Assembly: GCF_020520425.1 (NCBI RefSeq)
Contig: NC_079490.1
Location: forward strand, 123,772,715 to 123,836,714
DNA from: Spinacia oleracea
Lineage: Eukaryota; Streptophyta; Magnoliopsida; Caryophyllales; Amaranthaceae
Length of the DNA stretch: 64,000 bases
Direction of reading: 5' to 3'
Shown in pieces: positions 57,038-64,000 of the stretch (position 1 is its first letter; every line of letters begins with the position of its first letter). The position numbers and the translations under genes were made by a program. The notes beneath the pieces were generated by a model, which did not search any database, had not been told where the DNA came from, and saw only the letters and a list, made by a program, of their open reading frames with translations.

Positions 57038-58114
57038 TGTAGGGGATTTTTTTGTTGCAAAAACTTGTTTCCCGTTCTACAAGAGGGGCGGTTCTTTAGA
57101 AAACCATAGAATTTTTGTATCTCGAAGGAGTCGCCACCAAACATTGTTTAAAGTCTTGTTTGGAAAGACCGCAAGTGACTCTATTTTTGATAAGGCCTTG
57201 AATCCTTGAAACGGATGGGTGAGATCCGGGCACGGGAACAAAAATGCTTATTCCGCGAGCTTTAGAAATATTCAAGTACGTTGGCACAACATTTTTTCGA
57301 AAATATACCCTAGATTAGACTATGTGGGTTTGAATTTAGAGCAAATAGAATCTCTATTTGTATGGTGGTCTCTTTGCATTAAAGATTGATTTAAGGAACC
57401 TAAGGCCGGTTTGTCCAAAAAATTATCTTTGTTAAGCATGATGTAAACTTTGTTTGTTGTATTTAGCATGTGCGGCGATGAAAGCGATAAAGAAAAAAAA
57501 GAAACATCACAATACTAAATAAAGTGCGGAATTAGTAAATACAAGACCCCCTAGAAAAGGACTAGGGAGTAGGTCCACATTGCCTAGAAATGGACTAGGC
57601 AAGTAAAGATGCGGAATTGAAAGTGCGGAATTGAAATCGCGGTATTGAAATTGCGGTATTTAAAGTGCGATATTGAAATTGCGGTTTTGAAAGGTGCGAT
57701 ATTGAAATTGCGGTATTGAAAGGTGCGATATTGAAATTGCAATATTGAAAGGTGCATAATTGAAATTTGTACTTGGGCACATGAGATTCGAACGCCAAGC
57801 GGCTCCTTAAAAATAACTGCGCCCGACACGAATTCAAAGCCAAAAATCTCAACTTGGGAGAGGTTGCTCAACCCAAATATCATAGATTTTGCATGTTAAA
57901 CTTGAACTTGAAAGCTTGAATATTGAAGTTTTGAACTTGAAATAATTGAATTTTGAACTTGAAATGACCCTAGTTTAGGGAAATAACCATGAACAACCCT
58001 AAACATGGTGAGATCTTGAAAATTGAAAACATGAACTTGTATATTGAAAAATGGAGTTTTGAATCTCAAAAGACTAAACCTTTAAATGTTAAAAGGTATC
58101 ATCTTTGATTACCC
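57038..58114 (-). repeat. Gypsy 5' LTR, cut by copia-3
   Basis: Matches 30150 to about 31255 of the other LTR. Copia-3 begins exactly where the match stops, so the missing 0.9 kb (including U3 and TATA) should lie beyond the window. The internal minisatellite (57612-57765) has fewer units than its partner. Confidence 0.9.
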
Positions 58115-59524
58115 TGAAGGAAATAATGCCCTTAGTCCAAGTATGCATTCTATGTTAAGTCTAATAAATGCGGTTCAGTATTAATTAACAAGTTAATAAT
58201 TCAGTGAGATCAAGTGAGCTGAATGCCTAGCTAGAGGCCGCTTCAGTTCAAGTGGAATTAATGATATTAATCCACAGCTTACTCTTGACTGAACCCGTAG
58301 GGTCACACAAATAGTACGTAAACGGATCAAGTATTTAATGGCATTAAATACTCCATCTATGAATATTCGGAATCGACAGATCTTGGTTTCAGTGGGAGCT
58401 GAGATCGTCACAGGCAAGAAATGAATACTCCGGAAACGATGATATTGCCGGAAACGGAAATAAGGATCGTATCGGAAATATAAATATTATCCAAGTCGTA
58501 GATGTTGCCGGAAACGGAAACATGGTACGTATCGGAAAATATTATCGGAAATGGAAATATTGCCAGAATCGGAAATATTGCCGGAAACGGAAATATTGTC
58601 AGAATCGGAAATATTACCGGAATCGGAAAATAATTCCGGAAACGGAAATATTAAATATTTGTTCGAAACGGAAATTAATTCCGGAATCGGAAATATTAAA
58701 TATTGTTCGTATCGGAAATGAATTCCGGAATCGGAAAATTTAATCGGAAGCGCATCGTACGAATAAGCATCGGACGAGGCCTGCCGGACGAGGCCCAGCA
58801 CGAAGCCAGGCCATCGCCCAGCAAGCCAAGCGCGCCGCACAAACAGCCACGCCAGGCCCAACGCAAGGCCAGGCCCAGCAGGCTGCGCAGCGCGCACAGC
58901 GCGCACAGCACGCGCAGCGCGCAGCGCGCGCGGGCGCTGCGTGGGCTGCTGCTCGCGCGCACGCATGGGGGCCCATCGTGGCTGCCGTGCGTGTGTGTGC
59001 AAGTGTTTGTGTTCGTGCACGTTTCCTAAAACATGCAGAGTTCGGTTAATGATTAAATTCCTAATTCTATTTGATAAATTAATTAAATTAGAGTTCTTGT
59101 AGGATTCTAGGTTTAATTAATTTGTATCTGAATAGGATTCCGATTCCCTTTCCATACCCCTATAAATATGAGGCTTGGGCTCACAATTTATAACGAGTTT
59201 CAAAAGTATTCAAAGTGAGTTTTTGAGAGAAAAATTCAAACACACATCTTGCTCAAAAGTGCCGAAATTTCTAGTACCTTTAGGGCGATTCTAGTTGGTC
59301 AATCTTAAGGCGGATCCGGACGTGCTGTGGACTATCTACGGAGGGACGACACTTGGAGTCCTAAAGACTTGTTCTTGTTCGGTTCGGGCACAGCTAGGGA
59401 GGGCACGCAACAAAGAGTATGCATCTAAATTATGCTATATGATTATGTGTAAATAATATGTTGTCCTGGGTTAATGGTTGTTTCCGCATGATCTATGTAA
59501 TGTCATATGTATCATAACCTAACA
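58115..59524 (+). repeat. Copia-3 5' LTR
   Basis: Same plan as the copia-1 LTR. CGGAAATATT-type array 58430-58745, GC-rich block about 58780-58990 with a different interior, TATA at 59161-59168, ends ATCATAACCTAACA. Confidence 0.92.
59161..59168 (+). promoter_or_regulatory. TATA box of the copia-3 LTR
   Basis: TATAAATA in CCCCTATAAATATGAGGC, about 360 bp before the LTR end. Confidence 0.75.
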
Positions 59525-59525
59525 G

Positions 59526-59539
59526 TGGTATCACGAGCC
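59526..59539 (+). promoter_or_regulatory. Copia-3 primer-binding site
   Basis: TGGTATCACGAGCC, one base after the LTR, with the same extra C as its relatives. Confidence 0.82.
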
Positions 59540-62304
59540 CCTTATTATTTTCATAATCTAAATTGCATGAACATGGTTAAATATTACAAATTTGCAAGAA
59601 TTAAAAGGGGTGATTAATTTTCGTAATTGTTAATTAATTGCAAATTGCGTTTATTTAATTATACGTACGCAGTTTTTCGGCAGTTTCTTCGTTACTCATC
59701 CGAATTGAGTGATTTTTGTGTCAATTCCGCATGTAAAAGGCATTCTAAAATTTTGACAAAAATAGTGTTTTTCTGCCGAACCCAGAATTCTCAAATTCGA
59801 AGCCTAACTATGACTTTTCGAAGGTTTTAGTTTTTCGAATGCAAAATTTCGTAAATTTAAGATGTTAAATTAAATATTTGCGATTCTTGTTGATAAATCT
59901 TGAATTTTTGATTGACCTACTGCATATGTTTAACAAGTTTGAATGCCTAGTCTTGTTAATTATGCAATCTAATTTGTAATTATGATTAATTTGTTGAAAA
60001 TTAGAATAATTTAGAATTAATTTGATTTTCATAATTAATTGTAATTTAATTAGAAACCTATGATTAAAAACCACCATAAAAATTGTAAATTTATGATAAA
60101 TTTTAAATTTTTATGACCTAGACTTGAATCCATAACAATCGGAAATCAATTGGATAATAAATTTTCGATTTTTTCGCCCTAAAATTATGAAATTAATATT
60201 ATTTATTAATTTGTCATTAATTTTAAATATAAATTTTAAATTTTTATGCGATTCGTTCATAAAACTTGCACGCACGAAGCAATGGACGCTTCGTGTTACC
60301 CTTAAGGGGTGTTGTATAATGCGGGCATGCGACGACGAGCAAGGGAGCTCGTCGCCCGTGCGGCACGAATGCAATGAGCAAGGGCGTAGTGCACGAGCAC
60401 AAGGCAGCAGCCCTGCCTTGTGTCGTGGGCCACGAGCAATGGACGAATGGGCATGGGCGAAGGGCGAGCCAAGGCAGTCGCGTGTGGGCAGCAAGCGAGC
60501 TGCGCCACGACGCGCACTACCTCGCGCAAGAGCGCGCAGCCTCGCGCGCAGCGAGCGCAAGCTCGCGTGCCACGAGCGCTGCGCCCAGCGTTGATCGCGC
60601 GGAATTGCTCGCGCACAACGAGCGATGCCTCGCGCGCACAGCGAGCAATGGCTCGCGCGCACAGCGAGCGCTGGCGAGCGCGCACTGCGAGCGATGGCTC
60701 GCGTGCGACGAGCGCTGGCGCGCGCGCAGCAAGCACCACAGCGTGCGATGGCTTGCGATGGAGATGCAGCAGCTATGCGACGAGCGCATGGGCTGCGCGC
60801 ACATGGCCAGCAATGGCTGTGTGCGTGCGGCCCATGGGCGTGCACGGCGTAGGGTGTTTGCGTTACGATTAGATCGTTTTGAATGTTTAATTTGAAAATT
60901 TCAGTTCACGTAATTTTAATTAATTTTAAAATTAATAATTTAAATTATTTTCTTGGATTTTAATTTTGAATATTGTAATTATAATAAATGTTATTTATTC
61001 TAATTATTTTACTAAAATTAAAATCATGAATTAATTTAAATACGACTGAAATTAAATTAAACTTTTTGGATTCAATTATAAATTTATATGAGCTTTAAAT
61101 TTTAATTAAATTTGTATGTTTCCGGTTAGACTAGAAATACATTTTTATGTTTAAAATTAGTAAAGCATATGAATTTATTGGTTTAAGTGGGAGCGCTTTT
61201 TAGTCATAAACTCTTGATTAGGTCTACAAATCCTTAAGGTTAAAACAACTTGATTAGAATTAATAAGGACTGAATAATTGGTAGATTATTGGTGCCCTTG
61301 ATTAATTGCTGCAAATGTTTACGTGATGCATAATGTGTTTTACTAACCAGCTATGTGGGCCATTCATGATAATGAATGGGTGAATGGTATATATATTGTA
61401 TATGTACTGTTTTGCAGGTTATGAAGTGACTAGTATGGCCCAAATAGGATAGAAAATATGGTCTGCGTACCATTAATTTGAATGTAATTGGTCTAAAGTA
61501 CCAAAGTTATTTTTCAATTCAAATATGGTCTGCGTACCATCAAATAGTTGTAATTAGTTATAACTTATCCTATTTGAAGAAAATGGTGCCTCCCACGGAG
61601 ATTTTCAAGACGGACTTTGAAGTCAAAGCTTCAAGATGAAGTCGGGCCATACTAGATCACATTTATCTTATGCATGTTTTAAGTTATTTATTGTTTTAAA
61701 TATGTCTTAAAATGCATGAGATCAAAAGCTTGATTATGTTGCATGATTAAGGATTTTAGTTCACTTAAAATCTAACCAACATAGTAAGAGCCTTAAGTTC
61801 CAAACTTAAAAATTGAGTTAAAAGGTGCCATGCCAAAATATACACTTGCTTGGATATCCTTTACATCAATCTAGTAATAGTTTTCGCTCAGCGAGGTGTT
61901 ACTTATTGGTCCTAAAGGGGCAAGGTACACAAATAATTGTGAGTACATGTTAGTTTTGGTGAAACTCAACGATATAAGTAAGGAGTCCTTTTATGTCGTG
62001 GCAAATTCGATAGGTTTACCTAATAAGCTCTTAGACGTACCTATCAACCAAGAATAGTTTCTAGACTATTAGCAAAAGGCTTTTGCTTACCTAAGATGTT
62101 CTAGGATTAAGTCGACAAACTGTGCTTAGTTCTTCAATGATTTTAGGATCTTGGAATCATTTTATTCACACCTGCCGGAACACATAACTTGAATAAAATG
62201 CTTAATAAACATTGAATTATGCATGTATGCTAGAATTTAAGTTTATTAAGAGAAACTGTGAATGGTTATTTATTTGTTTATTCTTTTCAATTGTAGTTTT
62301 TAAT
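59540..62304 (+). other. Copia-3 long leader
   Basis: About 2.8 kb without a coding frame. It holds the GC-rich hairpin minisatellite (60480-60740) and two ATGGTCTGCGTACCAT motifs (about 61459 and 61525). A TTTTGCAGGT acceptor-like site (about 61409) raises the possibility that the leader is spliced before gag is translated. Confidence 0.7.
60480..60740 (+). repeat. GC-rich hairpin minisatellite in the copia-3 leader
   Basis: Repeated GCGCGCACAGCGAGCGATGG and GCTCGC arms, homologous to 16190-16460. Copy number and exact units differ between the two elements. Confidence 0.75.
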
Positions 62305-64000
62305 ATGGCAAACAACAATTCATTCAACATTCGATCAATTCTCGAAAAGGAGAAGTTGAACGGGAAAAACTTCCTTGACTGGCAAAGGAACTTGCAAATA
62401 GTTCTTATGCAGGAAGAAAAGGAGTATGTCCTAGATGAGGCGATGCCCGAAGCTGCAGGCGACGGGGTCACTCAGGCAGCCCTCAATCGTTGGATTGATG
62501 CCAACAAGGATGTGAAATGTCTAATGCTCGCCACCATGAGTGCGGATCTGCAGAAAACGTTCATCAACTCAGATGCTTTCACAATCATCAGTGAGTTGAA
62601 GAACATGTTCCAAGATCTGGCTCGAGTCGAAAGATTCGAGACTCATAGGCAAATTCTTGAGACCAAGCTTAAGAAAGGCGAGCCCGTAAGTCCACATGTT
62701 CTCAAAATGATTGGACTCATTGAGAATATGAGTCGGCTGGATCAGCAATTTTCTCAGGAAATGGCTATAGACACCATCCTACATTCTCTTCATAGCGGGT
62801 ATGATCAGTTCAAACTGAACTACAGTATGAATAGTCTGGACAAAACGCTCACTGAGCTTCACGGTATGCTGAAGACCGCTGAAAAGACGCTCAAAAGTGA
62901 TAAGCAGGATGTGCTTATGGTGCGTGGGGGCAAGTTCAAGAAATCTGGAAAGAAGAGGAATGCTAAGAAAGGTGGCAACAAGGCCAGCCCAACTAAGAAA
63001 ACTGGCGCCAAATCTGCAAAGAGGAAGGTCAGTCAACCCACTTCTGAATCCGAATGCTTCTACTGCAAGAAGAAGGGGCATTGGAAGAGAGATTGCTTGA
63101 AGCTAAAGGAAGATCAGAAGAACGGAACAGTCGTTCCATCTTCAGGTATTTTCGTTATAGACTGTATACTTGCTAATTCAACTTCTTGGGTATTAGATGC
63201 AGGTTGTGGATCACACTTATGTTCCAATCCACAGGGACTAAGAAGAAGTAGAAAGTTAAGCAAGGGTGAAGTCGACCTACGAGTGGGAAATGGAGCACGG
63301 ATTGCTGCATTAGCCGTAGGAACTTACTATTTGTCGTTGCCCTCCGGGCTAGTTTTGGAACTGGAAGAATGTTTCCATGTTCCAAGTCTTACTAAAAACA
63401 TCATTTCAGTTTCTTGCTTAGATGCTAAGGGATTTTCCTTTTTAATAAAAGACAATAGTTGTTCATTTTATTTTAAAGAGATGTTTTATGGATCTGCTAG
63501 ATTAGTCAATGGACTTTATTTATTAGATCACGACAAACAAGTATATAACATAAATACTAAAAAGGCCAAAAAGGATGATTCAGATCTCACCTATCTGTGG
63601 CATTGTCGATTAGGCCATATAAACTTGAAACGCTTAGAAAGACTTCAAAGGGAAGGAATTCTAGAACCATTTGACTTAGAGGATTATGGTAAATGCGAAT
63701 CATGTTTACTTGGCAAAATGACAAAGCAACCTTTCTCTAAAGTTGGAGAAAGAGCAAATGAACTATTGGGTTTAATCCATACAGATGTATGTGGACCAAT
63801 GAGTACAAATGCTAGAGGTGGTTTCAGCTACTTTATCACTTTCACTGATGACTTCAGTAGGTATGGTTATGTCTACCTAATGAAGCATAAGTCTGAATCC
63901 TTTGACAAATTCAAGGAATTTCAGAGTGAAGTAGAGAATCAATTAGGCAAGAAGATTAAGGCACTGCGGTCTGATAGAGGCGGTGAATATCTGAGCTATG
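62305..64000 (+). CDS. Copia-3 gag-pol polyprotein (5' part, open)
   Basis: 565 complete codons in one frame with no stop, truncated by the window. The start MANNNSFNIRSI lies just after the leader. Gag core (about residues 20-220) has LNGKNFLDWQRNLQIV, then a Lys-rich stretch and the knuckle CFYCKKKGHWKRDC at 251. The protease motif is LDAGCGSH with Asp at 298. The pre-integrase box LWHCRLGHINL has its first His at 433, CESC is at 464-467, and integrase Asp residues are at 494 (HTDVCG) and 557 (RSDRGGEY). One oddity is DAG where copia proteases usually have D-S/T-G. Otherwise it looks competent. Confidence 0.9.
   Translation, partial: MANNNSFNIRSILEKEKLNGKNFLDWQRNLQIVLMQEEKEYVLDEAMPEAAGDGVTQAALNRWIDANKDVKCLMLATMSADLQKTFINSDAFTIISELKNMFQDLARVERFETHRQILETKLKKGEPVSPHVLKMIGLIENMSRLDQQFSQEMAIDTILHSLHSGYDQFKLNYSMNSLDKTLTELHGMLKTAEKTLKSDKQDVLMVRGGKFKKSGKKRNAKKGGNKASPTKKTGAKSAKRKVSQPTSESECFYCKKKGHWKRDCLKLKEDQKNGTVVPSSGIFVIDCILANSTSWVLDAGCGSHLCSNPQGLRRSRKLSKGEVDLRVGNGARIAALAVGTYYLSLPSGLVLELEECFHVPSLTKNIISVSCLDAKGFSFLIKDNSCSFYFKEMFYGSARLVNGLYLLDHDKQVYNINTKKAKKDDSDLTYLWHCRLGHINLKRLERLQREGILEPFDLEDYGKCESCLLGKMTKQPFSKVGERANELLGLIHTDVCGPMSTNARGGFSYFITFTDDFSRYGYVYLMKHKSESFDKFKEFQSEVENQLGKKIKALRSDRGGEYLSY

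Larger units (their letters stand above)
30150..58114 (-). mobile_element. Giant Ty3/gypsy Tat/Ogre-like retrotransposon with antisense cargo genes
   Basis: A minus-strand element, about 17.8 kb in the window without copia-2, and near 18.7 kb if its cut 5' LTR is complete outside. In element order: 5' LTR (57038-58114, cut), primer site, repeat-rich leader, gag, degenerate protease, RT, RNase H, a second archaeal-type RNase H, integrase, two antisense cargo genes, polypurine tract, 3' LTR (30150-32176). Two RNase H domains plus antisense genes and large size point to the Tat lineage. Nonsense and frameshift changes show this copy is inactive. Confidence 0.88.
58115..64000 (+). mobile_element. 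Copia-3: 5' part of a Ty1/copia element, open to the window end
   Basis: Begins TGAAGGAAATAATGCCC inside the gypsy LTR. It has a 1410-bp LTR, primer site, 2.8-kb leader, and one uninterrupted gag-protease-integrase frame through the last base. RT, RNase H and the 3' LTR must lie outside. It is the best-preserved copy of its family here. Confidence 0.92.

Overview
The window is nuclear DNA of a flowering plant, most likely a eudicot. The evidence is GT-AG introns, plant Ty1/copia and Ty3/gypsy Tat-type retrotransposons, a plant L1-type LINE, and Stowaway, hAT and Mutator-like MITEs. An Amaranthaceae-type genome would fit the repeat style, but that is a guess. There is one convincing host gene; almost everything else is nested retrotransposon. 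No rRNA, tRNA or CRISPR array was recognised.

Positions 1-12553 are the host region. A five-exon gene on the minus strand (1206-11139) encodes a vacuolar amino-acid transporter of the AVT6/SLC38 type. All four splice junctions could be placed to the base and give a 468-residue open protein. Its introns hold a hAT MITE with a perfect 8-bp target duplication (1989-2380) and a Mutator-like long-TIR element (6150-6664). A Stowaway MITE with a triplicated 3' end lies upstream (11768-12080).

Positions 12554-27063 hold a 5'-truncated LINE on the minus strand with an 11-bp target duplication. It is split inside its reverse transcriptase by a complete 10.3-kb copia element (here copia-1, 13784-24112, duplication AAACT). 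Copia-1 has nearly identical LTRs but a completely decayed coding core. Its ends and leader are shared with better-preserved relatives further right, so it looks like a non-autonomous element moved in trans.

Positions 27881-64000 are a four-element nest. A minus-strand copia element (copia-4, 27881-30149 plus sequence beyond the window) was entered by a very large minus-strand Tat/Ogre-like gypsy element (30150 to at least 58114). That gypsy was entered in turn by copia-2 (43232-53382, minus, duplication GTGCT) and by copia-3 (58115 to the window end, plus). The gypsy has gag, a degenerate protease, RT, two RNase H domains and integrase. Between pol and its 3' LTR it has two antisense, intron-containing cargo genes, one resembling the plant mobile domain. 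Each cargo gene has its own TATA box and is preceded by a copy of the polypurine tract with a conserved stem-loop. This modular antisense cargo region is the most unusual system in the window.

The three TGGTATCA-primed copia elements share LTRs, a primer-binding site with an odd extra base, a long leader with a GC-rich hairpin minisatellite, and a hairpin at the polypurine tract. They differ in gag and in coding integrity. Copia-3 reads open from gag into integrase to the window edge and is the best candidate for a recently functional partner.
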